DNA from: Roseobacter cerasinus
GTDB lineage: Bacteria; Pseudomonadota; Alphaproteobacteria; Rhodobacterales; Rhodobacteraceae
Direction of reading: 5' to 3'
Length of the DNA: 64,000 nucleotides
NCBI RefSeq assembly: GCF_009811755.1
Contig: NZ_BLIV01000004.1
Location: 186,001 to 250,000, forward strand
Made by a program: the position numbers and the translations under genes. The notes under the pieces were generated by a model. It had not been told where the DNA came from and ran no database searches. It saw only the letters and a program-made list of their open reading frames with translations. Positions 1-10,322 of this stretch are shown in pieces (positions within the stretch are counted from its first letter, which is position 1; the number at the start of each line of letters is the position of its first letter).

Positions 1-417
1 GATACCTCCATTGGCTTGCCTGCCTATCAGACAGCCGGGGCTGCTGGGGCGGATGTGCGCGCAAATCTGGCCCAGGGAGATATCGAGATCGCACCCGGCG
101 CGCGCGCTCTTGTTCCCACCGGACTTCGGATGGAGATCCCCGAAGGGTTCGAGGTGCAGGTGCGCCCACGCTCCGGGCTGGCGCTGAAACACGGGATCAT
201 GCTGGTGAACAGCCCCGGCACCATCGACAGTGATTATCGCGGGCCGGTGGGCATTCTGGTACTGAACGCGGGCGAGGCGCCCTTTGTGGTCACCCACGGG
301 GTGCGCATCGCGCAGCTGGTGGTGGCACCCGTGGTGCAGGCCCGTTTCGCGCTGGTGTCCGAATTGGATGAGACGACGCGCAGCGCAAGCGGTTTTGGCT
401 CAACAGGACGGTTCTGA
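1..417 (+). CDS. dut: dUTP diphosphatase (dUTPase), 5' truncated by window edge
   Basis: Hydrolyses dUTP to dUMP and pyrophosphate, keeping uracil out of DNA and feeding dTMP synthesis. The frame is open from base 1, so the N-terminus (probably 10-20 residues) lies outside the window. The trimeric dUTPase motifs are present in order: AGADVRA (motif 1), RPRSGLA (motif 2), GTIDSDYRG with the catalytic Asp (motif 3), RIAQLVV (motif 4) and the glycine-rich C-terminal ASGFGSTGR (motif 5), so the enzyme looks intact at its 3' end. The stop codon overlaps the next start as ATGA, implying translational coupling with the MoeB-like gene. Confidence 0.96.
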   Translation, partial: DTSIGLPAYQTAGAAGADVRANLAQGDIEIAPGARALVPTGLRMEIPEGFEVQVRPRSGLALKHGIMLVNSPGTIDSDYRGPVGILVLNAGEAPFVVTHGVRIAQLVVAPVVQARFALVSELDETTRSASGFGSTGRF

Positions 418-1463
418 TGCTTTTGGTTTTTGCAATGGCGGGTGCGCTTTGGGGCGTTGGCGCGCTGATGGGCGCGCCGCGGTCGACGCGGGTCACCATG
501 CTTGTGGGGCTCTATTTCGGAGTTCTGATCATACAAGTCACGCTGCCTGCCGATAGCCCGCTGCGGCTGGCAACGGGTGAAAGCCCGGCGCTGTGGATGA
601 TCCTTGGCGGGTTTGGTTTGATTGCGGTTGGATATCGCCGGGGCCTGCGTGCCTTGCGCGCGCGGGCCGATGAGCGCGAGGACACCTCGGCTCGGCAAAC
701 TCCCAAGCCTGGCTTTAGCGAGGCTGAGCTGAACCGCTACGCACGTCACATCGTGCTGCGTGAGATTGGCGGCCCGGGCCAGAAACGGCTCAAGGAGGCG
801 CGAGTGCTGGTGATCGGGGCTGGGGGCCTGGGCGCGCCCGCTCTGCAATATCTGGCGGCAGCCGGTGTCGGCTGCATTGGTGTGATTGATGACGACAAGG
901 TTGAGAACGCCAATCTGCAGCGGCAGGTCATCCACAAGGACCAGTCCATCGGCACGCCGAAAGTCTTCTCGGCACAAGCTGAGATGACAGCGCAAAACCC
1001 GCATGTGACTGTGCGCCCTTACGACCGGCGCCTGACCGAAGAGATCGCGGCGGAGCTGTTCGCCGAGTATGATGTGGTCTTGGATGGGACGGACAACTTC
1101 GAGACGCGGTATCTGGCCAATCGGATGGCGGTGGACCTGCAGAAACCGCTGATATCCGGTGCGCTCAGCCAATGGGAAGGACAACTGAGCGTGTTTGATC
1201 CGGCCTATGGCGCGCCTTGTTATCAGTGCATCTTTCCGAAGGCCTCCGCAGCAGAGCTTGCGCCCTCGTGCGCAGAGGCCGGTGTGCTTGGACCGCTGCC
1301 GGGGGTCATCGGCGCCATGATGGCGGCTGAAGCGATCAAGGTCATCACCGATGCGGGCACACCGCTGCGCGGGCAAATGGTGATCTATGATGCGCTTTAT
1401 GGCGAAAGCCGGTCCATCGCGATTGCGCCCCGGCCCGACTGCCCGGTGTGTGGGCAGGGTTGA
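417..1463 (+). CDS. moeB: MoeB/HesA/ThiF-family adenylyltransferase with N-terminal membrane anchor
   Basis: E1-like enzyme that adenylates the C-terminal Gly-Gly of a small sulfur carrier such as MoaD or ThiS, for molybdopterin or thiamine synthesis. The Rossmann ATP site is GAGGLGAPAL (about residues 137-146), followed by DGTDNFETRYLAN and the CAEAGVLGPLPG segment. Two zinc CxxC pairs are visible (CYQC and CPVC near the C-terminus), as in E. coli MoeB. E. coli MoeB is about 250 residues; this protein has about 100 extra N-terminal residues carrying two or three hydrophobic segments (around residues 1-20, 26-45 and 58-75), so it is probably membrane tethered. The carrier cannot be identified from context. 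It overlaps dut by 4 nt. Confidence 0.88.
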   Translation: MLLVFAMAGALWGVGALMGAPRSTRVTMLVGLYFGVLIIQVTLPADSPLRLATGESPALWMILGGFGLIAVGYRRGLRALRARADEREDTSARQTPKPGFSEAELNRYARHIVLREIGGPGQKRLKEARVLVIGAGGLGAPALQYLAAAGVGCIGVIDDDKVENANLQRQVIHKDQSIGTPKVFSAQAEMTAQNPHVTVRPYDRRLTEEIAAELFAEYDVVLDGTDNFETRYLANRMAVDLQKPLISGALSQWEGQLSVFDPAYGAPCYQCIFPKASAAELAPSCAEAGVLGPLPGVIGAMMAAEAIKVITDAGTPLRGQMVIYDALYGESRSIAIAPRPDCPVCGQG

Positions 1464-1525
1464 GCCTGCGCGGCTTGTTCCCCCGCCACGACCCGCATAG
1501 CGTGTACCAAAAAAGGAGAGTTCCC

Positions 1526-3541
1526 ATGACGAATCCCCTGTTGCAGGACTGGACAGCGCCGTTACAGATCGCGCCTTTCGATCAAATCTCGGATGAGGAT
1601 TTTGCGCCTGCCTTCGACCAGGCGCTGGCCGCACATAAGACCGAGATTGCGGCCATCGCTGATGACACATCGCAACCGGATTTTGCCAATACCATCGAGG
1701 CGCTGGAGGCGGCAGGCCACTCTCTCGATCAGGTGCTGAGTGTATTTTTCACCGTGGCCGGTGCCGACAGCAACCCGGCACGGGAGACGCTGCAGCGGGA
1801 GTTTTCTCCGCGTCTAGCGGCCCATTCGGCGGAGATCTCAAGCAACAAGGCCCTGTTTGCCCGGATATCTGAGGTTTGGAAGGCACGCGACCAGCTGGAT
1901 CTGACCGATGAACAAGCGCGCGTGTTGATGCTGACCCATCGGAATTTCGTGCGCGCGGGTGCCGCGCTGGAAGGGGCTGATGACCAGCGCATGAAGGACA
2001 TCAAGGAGCGTTTGGCGGTGCTGGGCACGCAATTCACCCAGAACCTGCTGGCGGATGAGCGGGATTGGATGATGCCCCTGTCGGATGCGGACCTTGACGG
2101 GCTGCCCGATTTCGTGATCGCAGCCGCACGGTCCGCTGGCGAGGAAAAGGACGCGGGTGGCCCGGTTGTGACCCTGTCGCGGTCGCTGATCGTGCCGTTT
2201 TTGCAGTTCTCGACGCGCCGCGATCTGCGCGAACAGGCGTTCAAGGCCTGGGTCGCCCGTGGTGCAAATGGGGCGGACACCGACAACCGCGCCATCGCCG
2301 CCGAGATACTTGGCCTTCGGGAAGAACGGGCACAGCTTTTGGGTTATGACAGCTTCGCCGCCTACAAGCTGGAGACCGAGATGGCCAAGACGCCGCAGGC
2401 GGTGCGCGATCTGCTCATGGCCGTCTGGACACCTGCGCGCGCGCAGGCCGAGGCTGATGCAACGGTTCTGACCGAGATGATGCAGGCCGATGGCATCAAC
2501 GGGCCGCTGGCCCCCTGGGATTGGCGCTATTACTCGGAAAGGCGGCGGGCGGCGGAGCATGATCTGAACGAGGCCGAGCTAAAGCCCTATTTCCAACTGG
2601 AGCGGATGATCGACGCGGCCTTTGCCTGTGCAACCCGGCTGTTTGGGTTGTCGTTCAAGCCGCTGGATATCCCTCTTTACCATCCCGATTGCCGCGCGTG
2701 GGAGGTCACGCGCGAGGGCAAACATTTGGCTGTGTTTATCGGGGACTACTTCGCGCGCGGATCCAAACGATCCGGGGCCTGGTGCTCTGCCATGCGAAGC
2801 CAGGCGCGCTTTCCACAGACGCAAAGCCCGGTGGTCATCAACGTGTGCAACTTTGCCAAAGGGGATCCGGCGCTGCTGTCTTATGACGATGCGCGCACAT
2901 TGTTTCATGAGTTCGGCCACGCGCTGCATCAAATGCTGTCTGACGTGACTTATGAAAGCGTATCGGGCACCTCCGTTGCGCGGGACTTTGTGGAGCTGCC
3001 CAGCCAGCTTTATGAGCATTGGCTTGATGTGCCCGAGGTGCTGGCGGAGTTCGCGACCCATGCCGAGACAGGTGCCCCGATGCCGCAGGATATGCTGGAC
3101 AAGGTGCTCGCGGCGGCAACCTATGACATGGGGTTTCAGACGGTCGAATATGTGGCCTCCGCTCTGGTCGATCTGGCGTTTCATGAGGGCGCGGCAGCGA
3201 CGGATCCGATGGCGCGGCAGGCTGAAGTGCTGGAGCAGATTGGCATGCCCCCGGCCATTGTGATGCGTCACGCAACGCCGCATTTCGCACATGTCTTTGC
3301 AGGCGACGGATACTCCAGCGGATACTATAGCTACATGTGGTCGGAGGTGATGGACGCGGATGCCTTCGCCGCCTTCGAAGAGGCGGGTGGCGCTTTTGAT
3401 GCCGAACGCGCCGCAGCTTTGGAGGAACATATCCTGTCGACCGGGGGAAGCCGTGATGCGGCCGAGCTTTATTCCGCATTTCGCGGGCGGCTGCCGGGGG
3501 TCGAGGCTTTGCTGAAAGGGCGTGGTCTGGCGGCGGAGTAA
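1526..3541 (+). CDS. M3 family zinc oligopeptidase / peptidyl-dipeptidase
   Basis: Thimet-type metallopeptidase of 671 residues that degrades short cytoplasmic peptides. The zinc motif HEFGH lies near residue 461 in the context TLFHEFGHALHQ, and the third ligand Glu follows in DFVELPSQ about 25 residues later. Length and the C-terminal YSSGYYSYMWSEV segment match Dcp/OpdA enzymes. An open frame runs upstream to 1448, but the ATG at 1526 is preceded by AAAAGGAGAG with good spacing and was chosen. It lies 62 nt downstream of the MoeB-like gene on the same strand and ends 1 nt before the convergent reductase gene. Dipeptidyl-carboxypeptidase versus endopeptidase activity cannot be told from sequence. 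Confidence 0.92.
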   Translation: MTNPLLQDWTAPLQIAPFDQISDEDFAPAFDQALAAHKTEIAAIADDTSQPDFANTIEALEAAGHSLDQVLSVFFTVAGADSNPARETLQREFSPRLAAHSAEISSNKALFARISEVWKARDQLDLTDEQARVLMLTHRNFVRAGAALEGADDQRMKDIKERLAVLGTQFTQNLLADERDWMMPLSDADLDGLPDFVIAAARSAGEEKDAGGPVVTLSRSLIVPFLQFSTRRDLREQAFKAWVARGANGADTDNRAIAAEILGLREERAQLLGYDSFAAYKLETEMAKTPQAVRDLLMAVWTPARAQAEADATVLTEMMQADGINGPLAPWDWRYYSERRRAAEHDLNEAELKPYFQLERMIDAAFACATRLFGLSFKPLDIPLYHPDCRAWEVTREGKHLAVFIGDYFARGSKRSGAWCSAMRSQARFPQTQSPVVINVCNFAKGDPALLSYDDARTLFHEFGHALHQMLSDVTYESVSGTSVARDFVELPSQLYEHWLDVPEVLAEFATHAETGAPMPQDMLDKVLAAATYDMGFQTVEYVASALVDLAFHEGAAATDPMARQAEVLEQIGMPPAIVMRHATPHFAHVFAGDGYSSGYYSYMWSEVMDADAFAAFEEAGGAFDAERAAALEEHILSTGGSRDAAELYSAFRGRLPGVEALLKGRGLAAE

Positions 3542-3542
3542 G

Positions 3543-4472
3543 TCAGTACCCGCTGTCGCGGTCCACCAGATGCAGGAAAGGCTCGCCCGCCTCGCCTCGT
3601 CGCACGTTCTCTGCGATCACGCGCGCGGCTGTGATTGGGCGGGTCTCTGCAGCGACATGCGGGGTGACGGTGACCTTTGGATGCGCCCAGAAGGGGTGTT
3701 CCTGCGGCAGCGGCTCGGTGCGAAAGACATCCAGGGTTGCGCCCGCAATATGGCCGTCGTCCAGCGCAGCAATCAACGCCTGATCATCGATCAGCGGACC
3801 GCGCCCGGGGTTGATCACAAAGGCGCCCTTCGGCAGCCAAGCAAGCGTCTCGGGGTTCAATGTGTTTGCGGTGGCCGGGGTGTCGGGCAGCAGCAGCACG
3901 ACCATATCCGCACAGGAGAGTGCTGCGCGCAGCCCGTCTGCCCCGTGGTGCATGGGAATGCTGCTGTCCTTGGGGCGCCTGCTCCAACCAGTCACATGAA
4001 ACCCAAGGCGCATCAGCATCTCAGCTACGGCAGAGCCAAGCGCGCCCATGCCTAGGATTGCGATCTGGCGCTCCGAGGCTAGCGGTGGCACGTGCGGTGC
4101 CCAGTTCTGATTGGGGTTCACCACATAGCGGTCGATCCCCAGGTGGTAGCGCATCACGTGACCGGCCACCCATTCGGTCATTGAGGTGGTCATGCCCGGA
4201 TCCACCATGCGGGCCAGCGGCAGGTTCAGCGTCGGATTTCTGACAATGGCATCGACCCCGGCCCAGAGGTTCAACACAGCTTTGGCGCGGTGAAAGGGCG
4301 TGAAATCCTGCAACGGCGCATTTGGCGCATAGACGATGTAGTCCACATCCTTGGGCGCATGGGTCCGGGCCAGATCGACCTTCAGACCCAGATCTTCGAA
4401 GGCCGCGTTGAGCGGTGCTTCGTAGTTGGGCCAGCTGCCCTCCCTCGCCGCGAAAAGCACATTGATCGTCAT
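3543..4472 (-). CDS. ghrA: D-2-hydroxyacid dehydrogenase, glyoxylate/hydroxypyruvate reductase A-like
   Basis: NAD(P)H-dependent reductase of 309 residues, likely acting on glyoxylate or hydroxypyruvate. The Rossmann motif GMGALGSAV is near the middle. The catalytic triad of the family is visible as Arg in NPGRGPLID, Glu in DVFRTEPLP and His in VTPHVAAE. The start at MTINVLFAA was chosen because the longer frame only overlaps rodA. It begins 2 nt after the rodA stop on the same strand, so it appears to be the last gene of the mre/mrd operon although its chemistry is unrelated to cell shape. Its 3' end nearly abuts the convergent M3 peptidase gene. Confidence 0.88.
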   Translation of the reverse strand: MTINVLFAAREGSWPNYEAPLNAAFEDLGLKVDLARTHAPKDVDYIVYAPNAPLQDFTPFHRAKAVLNLWAGVDAIVRNPTLNLPLARMVDPGMTTSMTEWVAGHVMRYHLGIDRYVVNPNQNWAPHVPPLASERQIAILGMGALGSAVAEMLMRLGFHVTGWSRRPKDSSIPMHHGADGLRAALSCADMVVLLLPDTPATANTLNPETLAWLPKGAFVINPGRGPLIDDQALIAALDDGHIAGATLDVFRTEPLPQEHPFWAHPKVTVTPHVAAETRPITAARVIAENVRRGEAGEPFLHLVDRDSGY

Positions 4473-4474
4473 AC

Positions 4475-5614
4475 TTACCTCAGGCGATGCACATGCGCGC
4501 TTTGCATCAGCCCAAAGGCCAATAGCAGAACCAGCATCGCCGACCCGCCGTAGCTGACCATTGGCAGGGGCACGCCGACAACCGGCGCGAGCCCCATGAC
4601 CATCGACATATTCACCGCAAAGAACAGGAAGAAGTTGAGCGCGATGCCGAGGATCAGCAGCGATGAAAACCGATCCTTGTTGGTGAGTGCAGACCAGATG
4701 CAGAAGACGATGATCAACGCATAAAGCCCCAGAAGCGAGATGCTGCCCAGAAAGCCGAATTCCTCGGCCAGCGTGGTAAAGATAAAGTCGGTGTGCTTTT
4801 CTGGCAGGAAGTTGAGACGGGTCTGCGTGCCCTGCATAAAGCCGCGCCCGGTCCACCCGCCAGATCCCAGCGCGATCTTAGATTGGGTGATGTGATAGCC
4901 CGACCCAAGCGGGTCGGTGCTGGGGTCAAGAAACGTGTCAATACGGCGGAACTGATAGTCCTTGATCAACTGCCAATCTGTCCCGCGGGACTGGAACACG
5001 GTCGCGACAAGCCCAACCGCACTGGCCACCACAACTGTGAAATACGCCCAGTGGACCCCAGCGAGAAACATCAGCCCCCCGCCTGCAGCAAGAAGCAGGA
5101 TCGAGGTGCCGAGATCCGGCTGCCGCAAGACCAAAAGTGTGGGGATCATGATGGCAATCACCGGCAGCAGCACCCAGAACGGATGTGAGGTGCGTTTGGC
5201 CGGCAGCCAGTCGTAGTAGGCCGCGAGAAACATCACCAAGGTGATTTTCATCAGCTCAGAGGGTTGCAGCCGCATGAACCCAAGGTCGATCCACCGCTGT
5301 GCGCCCATGCCAACGGTGCCAAAGAGTTCCACCGCGACCAGCAGTGCGACGGTCACAAGGTAGCCAACGCCTGCGAGCGACCGCCAGAACCAGATAGGTA
5401 CCATGGCCACGCCCAGCATCAGCACAAACCCCAACGCAAAGCGTTTCATCTGCGGCTCCGCCCAGGGGTTGAAGTCGCCTCCGGCCACGGAATAGAGCAT
5501 CAGAAACCCGGCCCCCGCGACAGAGGCCAGCAGGATAGCCACGGGCCAGTTCAAATAGAGGATCTTGCGAAACCCGGTGGGCGCGGATTTGACCGCGTAC
5601 TCAAGATAACTCAT
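4475..5614 (-). CDS. rodA: RodA, SEDS peptidoglycan glycosyltransferase of the elongasome
   Basis: Polytopic inner-membrane glycan polymerase that works with PBP2 and MreBCD in lateral wall synthesis. The protein has 379 residues, with about ten hydrophobic segments and SEDS hallmarks such as RQPDLGTSILL, the AEEFGFLGS loop and a C-terminal VPLPMVSYGGSAM segment. The start overlaps the mrdA stop by 4 nt (ATGA). The gene order mreB-mreC-mreD-mrdA-rodA is the classical shape operon. No internal promoter was noticed. Confidence 0.96.
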   Translation of the reverse strand: MSYLEYAVKSAPTGFRKILYLNWPVAILLASVAGAGFLMLYSVAGGDFNPWAEPQMKRFALGFVLMLGVAMVPIWFWRSLAGVGYLVTVALLVAVELFGTVGMGAQRWIDLGFMRLQPSELMKITLVMFLAAYYDWLPAKRTSHPFWVLLPVIAIMIPTLLVLRQPDLGTSILLLAAGGGLMFLAGVHWAYFTVVVASAVGLVATVFQSRGTDWQLIKDYQFRRIDTFLDPSTDPLGSGYHITQSKIALGSGGWTGRGFMQGTQTRLNFLPEKHTDFIFTTLAEEFGFLGSISLLGLYALIIVFCIWSALTNKDRFSSLLILGIALNFFLFFAVNMSMVMGLAPVVGVPLPMVSYGGSAMLVLLLAFGLMQSAHVHRLR

Positions 5615-7554
5615 GCCTGATCCTGCCCGACAAAAGAGGCCTGGGGCTGCATGTCCCGCAGACGCTCCTGCTCTGCTTCGATGCGCTCGCGGTCTTTGGC
5701 CGGATAGGCGTCCAGCGGCGGCGGGCCGTCGTAAAGCGCCTGCAATGTGATGTCACGCGCGATGGGCGCTGCGGCCTTGGAGCCACCGCCGCCATGCTCC
5801 ACCACCACCGCAACTGCGTATTTCGGGCGCTCAATGGGTGCAAAGTTTACAAAGAGCGCATGGTCCCGCCGCTCCCAGGGCAGATCCTCGTTGCGGATCA
5901 CACCTGCGCGCCGCTCAGCGGCGGTGATGTTGCGCACCTGGCTGGTGCCAGTCTTGCCAGCCATGCGCATCTCATCCTCGATGATGCGCGAGCCATAGGC
6001 GGTGCCGCGGCGGTCGTTCACAACCGCGTTCATCGCGCGCCGCATTTTCCGCAGGTTGTTTTCATTCATGCCCATGCTTTCGCCGCCGCGCACCGGCTGC
6101 TCGATCCCGTCGACGGATTTGATCAGCCGCGGTTCCACCGCGCGCCCGGTGGCCAGCCGCGCTGTCATCACAGCAAGCTGGAGCGGTGAGGCCAGCATAA
6201 AGCCCTGACCGATGGAGACATTGACCGTGTCGCCGACGCGCCAGCTTTGGTTGTAGGTCTGTTGTTTCCAATCCATGGTTGGGGCCAGCCCCTGCGCCAC
6301 GGCGGACATGGGCACATCGTGTTTCACGCCAAGACCAAAGCGGCGCGCCATGGCCGAGATCTTCTCGATCCCGACCTTGATCGCGAGGTCGTAGTAGTAA
6401 ACATCGCAGGATCGCTTGAGCGAGGTCTGCAGATCGACCCAGCCGTGGCCCGCGCGCTTCCAGCAATGGAAGCGCCGCCCCGAAACCTCCAGATGACCGG
6501 GGCAGTAGACCGTGTCATCCGGCCCGATCAGCCCGGCCTCCAGCGCGGCCATGGCGGTGATCATCTTGAAGGTGGAGCCTGGCGGGTAGAGCCCCTGCAC
6601 CGTCTTGCTGGCCAGCGGGCGGTATTTGTTTCCGGTCAGCGCCCGATAGTCTTTTACCGAGATACCGCGCACAAAGAGATTGGGGTCAAATGTCGGGGCA
6701 GAGGCGCAGGCGAGCAGATCACCGGTGTCGCAATCCATGACCACCGCGCTTGCGCTTTCCTCGCTCAGCCGGGCCTGCACATAGCCTTGCAGTTTGGCAT
6801 CAATGGTCAGTTGCAAATCCGAACCTGCGGTGCCCTCGCGCCGGTCAAGCTCGCGCATCACGCGCCCGGCGGCGTTCACCTCGACCCGTTTGGCACCAGC
6901 TTTGCCGCGCAGCAGCGGCTCCAGCTTGGTCTCGACCCCGACCTTGCCGATCTGAAAGCGGGGGATACGCAACACCGGTTCCGGGTCGGCGATCTTTTCA
7001 AGATCATAGTCCGAAACTGGCCCGACATAGCCCAGCACATGGGCAAAATCCGAGCCTTGGGGGTAGACCCGGCTGAGCCCCACCTCGGGGGTGACGCCGG
7101 GCAGGGCTGGGGCATTCACCGACACGCGGCTGATGTCCTGCCAGCGGACATCCTCGGCGATGGTCACAGGCAGGAAGGAGGGCGAGCGCTTGAGCTCTTC
7201 CTTGGTGCGTTGAATGTCCTCGGGCGCCAGCGGGATGATACGGCTGAGCCGATCCAGAACAGCATCAGTGTCGCCTGCATCTTCGCGCACAATCACAATC
7301 CGGTAGGAAGGCGCGTTTTGGGCAAGCCTGCGCCCGTTGCGGTCAAACACTTCGCCGCGCGACGGCGGGATCAGGCGCACGTTGATGCGGTTTTCCTCGG
7401 CCAGCAGGCGAAACTGATCGGCCTGATCCACCTGCAGGAACCGCATGCGGGCGGCAAGACCACCAATGAATAGCAGCTGCGCGCCCCCCAACAGGGCCGC
7501 GCGCCGCGATATCTGCCCATGGCTGAGGTCGTTTTCGGCGCGGGTCTTTTTCAT
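5611..7554 (-). CDS. mrdA: Penicillin-binding protein 2 (peptidoglycan DD-transpeptidase)
   Basis: Class B PBP that cross-links peptidoglycan during elongation. The 647 residues contain one N-terminal membrane segment (about residues 18-40), a dimerisation domain, and a transpeptidase domain. The transpeptidase motifs are STFK (active-site Ser, in YPPGSTFKMITAM), SCD (in KRSCDVYYYD) and KTGTS (in MAGKTGTSQ). It sits between mreD, 31 nt upstream, and rodA, which overlaps its stop codon. RodA and PBP2 act as a polymerase-transpeptidase pair, which the overlap supports. Confidence 0.96.
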   Translation of the reverse strand: MKKTRAENDLSHGQISRRAALLGGAQLLFIGGLAARMRFLQVDQADQFRLLAEENRINVRLIPPSRGEVFDRNGRRLAQNAPSYRIVIVREDAGDTDAVLDRLSRIIPLAPEDIQRTKEELKRSPSFLPVTIAEDVRWQDISRVSVNAPALPGVTPEVGLSRVYPQGSDFAHVLGYVGPVSDYDLEKIADPEPVLRIPRFQIGKVGVETKLEPLLRGKAGAKRVEVNAAGRVMRELDRREGTAGSDLQLTIDAKLQGYVQARLSEESASAVVMDCDTGDLLACASAPTFDPNLFVRGISVKDYRALTGNKYRPLASKTVQGLYPPGSTFKMITAMAALEAGLIGPDDTVYCPGHLEVSGRRFHCWKRAGHGWVDLQTSLKRSCDVYYYDLAIKVGIEKISAMARRFGLGVKHDVPMSAVAQGLAPTMDWKQQTYNQSWRVGDTVNVSIGQGFMLASPLQLAVMTARLATGRAVEPRLIKSVDGIEQPVRGGESMGMNENNLRKMRRAMNAVVNDRRGTAYGSRIIEDEMRMAGKTGTSQVRNITAAERRAGVIRNEDLPWERRDHALFVNFAPIERPKYAVAVVVEHGGGGSKAAAPIARDITLQALYDGPPPLDAYPAKDRERIEAEQERLRDMQPQASFVGQDQA

Positions 7555-7585
7555 CGCCGTCCTCCGATATCCTGTTCAGGGTTTG

Positions 7586-8125
7586 TCACAGGCGCGCGCT
7601 CGCATTGTCCAGGTCTCCCGGGGTGGATTTGCGCACGCGCATCAGGCCATGTGTCGTCAAAGCCACCAGTGGATAGGTCACCATTGTCATCACCGCCTCG
7701 AAAACCGTCAAGCCAAAGGGTGGTAGATCGACCAGCGTGACGATCAAACCCGCACGATAGAGCGTCGTCACCGCCGTCACAACGATGCACACCCGCAGCC
7801 ATTCGCTTGCAAAGCCGGTGTCGCGTAGGCTGCGGGCGCGGCTCTTGAGGCTCTCGCAGCCCAGAAGAGCAGCCATTGCCCAGAGCCCCGGGGGTCTTTG
7901 CAGCAAGAGATCGGCGAGCAGAAAGAGCCCGGCGAGCGCCAGGGTGGGCACATATTCGGGCCGCCGCAGGGACCAGGCGCAGGCAAAGGCCAGCAGCAGA
8001 TCCGGGCCGACCCAGCGCTGCGGCGCGGTCTCCAGAGGCAGCAGGTGAAAGAAGAGGATCAGGCAGACAAGCACGCCGAAGGCCAGCCGCATGCTCCACA
8101 GACGCGTCCAGGGCAAATCGCTCAT
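7586..8125 (-). CDS. mreD: Rod shape-determining membrane protein MreD
   Basis: Small polytopic inner-membrane protein of 179 residues with about five hydrophobic segments. The N-terminus runs from a short cytoplasmic stretch into a segment around residues 10-28. Sequence similarity in this family is weak, so the assignment rests mainly on length, topology and position: it overlaps the mreC stop by 4 nt and precedes mrdA by 31 nt. It links MreC to the elongasome. Confidence 0.88.
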   Translation of the reverse strand: MSDLPWTRLWSMRLAFGVLVCLILFFHLLPLETAPQRWVGPDLLLAFACAWSLRRPEYVPTLALAGLFLLADLLLQRPPGLWAMAALLGCESLKSRARSLRDTGFASEWLRVCIVVTAVTTLYRAGLIVTLVDLPPFGLTVFEAVMTMVTYPLVALTTHGLMRVRKSTPGDLDNASARL

Positions 8126-9024
8126 TGGCTGAGCTCCTCTTGGGCGACGACGGGCTGGGAGGGCAGCTGCGGGCCGATGATGCGCGCGGTGTCAGAGACC
8201 GGATCCGTCCCGTGGTGGCGCAGCACGCGCAGGAATTCCAGCCGCTGATAGTCGGCCGCCAGACGCACCCGCAGCTTGCCCGACGGGTCGAGCGCGGCCT
8301 GCCCGATCAGCAGGCCCGGCGGGAAGACGCCGCCATCGCCTGAGCTGATCACCCTGTCGCCGGGACGGACCTGATCGCTGTCTTCGAGAAATTCGATTGG
8401 CGGTGCCGAGGAGTTGTCACCGGAGACGATCACCCGTTGCCCCGATGGTTGAACCACAGCCGGGATCCGGCTGGAGGCGTCGGTCAGCAGGATAACCCGC
8501 GCCGTGGACTGCCCAACCCCGGAGATGCGCCCGACCACGCCGATCCCGTCCATTGTGGCCCAGCCTTCAACAACCCCGTCGCGCGCCCCGACATTGAGCA
8601 GCACGGATTGCCGAAAGGGCGAGCCGCTGTCCGCCAGCACCACGCCGGTGATGAAGGTCAGGCGCGGATCAAGCCGCACGTTGTTGAGATCGAGCAGGCG
8701 TGCGTTTTCCTGCTCCAGCTGCAGGGCCGCTTCCTTCCAGGCTTGCATCCGTCGCAACTCTGACCGAAGTTCCGCATTCTGCCGGGCCAATCGCTGGTAG
8801 CTCTCGAAATCCTGCAGCAGGTTGATCGTCGCCGTCACCGGCGCCATGGCCCAGTCGAGCCGCGGCACAAACTGGTCCGTTACCTGTGCGCGAAACCGCT
8901 CTACGCGCGGGCTGTCGATGCGCCAGACCAGAAAAAACGCAAGCAGGATGAGGGCCACGACACTGATCAGCAGCCGGCGGACGGGGCCGGTGTATTCACT
9001 GCTGCTGGACCGGTCTTTTGCCAT
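8122..9024 (-). CDS. mreC: Rod shape-determining protein MreC
   Basis: Bitopic periplasmic scaffold of the elongasome, 300 residues. A basic N-terminus precedes one membrane segment (about residues 16-34). A coiled coil follows (about residues 65-115, rich in Gln, Glu, Arg and Leu, including ELRSELRRMQAWKEAAL), then the beta-domain with LNVGARDGVVEGW and the later SSGDGGVFPPGLLIG. The start precedes the mreD overlap, and the gene lies 74 nt downstream of mreB. Confidence 0.94.
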   Translation of the reverse strand: MAKDRSSSSEYTGPVRRLLISVVALILLAFFLVWRIDSPRVERFRAQVTDQFVPRLDWAMAPVTATINLLQDFESYQRLARQNAELRSELRRMQAWKEAALQLEQENARLLDLNNVRLDPRLTFITGVVLADSGSPFRQSVLLNVGARDGVVEGWATMDGIGVVGRISGVGQSTARVILLTDASSRIPAVVQPSGQRVIVSGDNSSAPPIEFLEDSDQVRPGDRVISSGDGGVFPPGLLIGQAALDPSGKLRVRLAADYQRLEFLRVLRHHGTDPVSDTARIIGPQLPSQPVVAQEELSQ

Positions 9025-9098
9025 GTTTCGGCGGCCTCCTGTCCCCGGAGGCGGACGGGCAAACCAGCCGCTCGATGGGGACGTGTGATCCTATGTGA

Positions 9099-10211
<1,113 letters not shown>

Positions 10212-10290
10212 TTAGGCGTTAAAGGGTGAAAGAGCCGTTAACGATCATGTAAGCATCATCTTGCTTTGCGCAAATTTGTCACCCAAGGCG

Positions 10291-10313
10291 CCCCGGGCCA
10301 TCAGGACCCGGGG
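10291..10313 (-). terminator. Probable leuA terminator hairpin
   Basis: An inverted repeat of 7 bp (CCCCGGG / CCCGGGG, 9-nt loop) starts about 10 nt beyond the leuA stop. There is no T-run behind it, so it may be a transcript-end stabiliser or a rho-dependent end and not a textbook intrinsic terminator. Confidence 0.5.
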
Positions 10314-10322
10314 TCTCCGTGG

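Noticed and set aside
234-1670. Long minus-strand frame of 478 codons opposite moeB
   Set aside because: Antisense shadow of the GC-rich moeB gene: Arg/Pro/His-rich composition, no SD, no family features.
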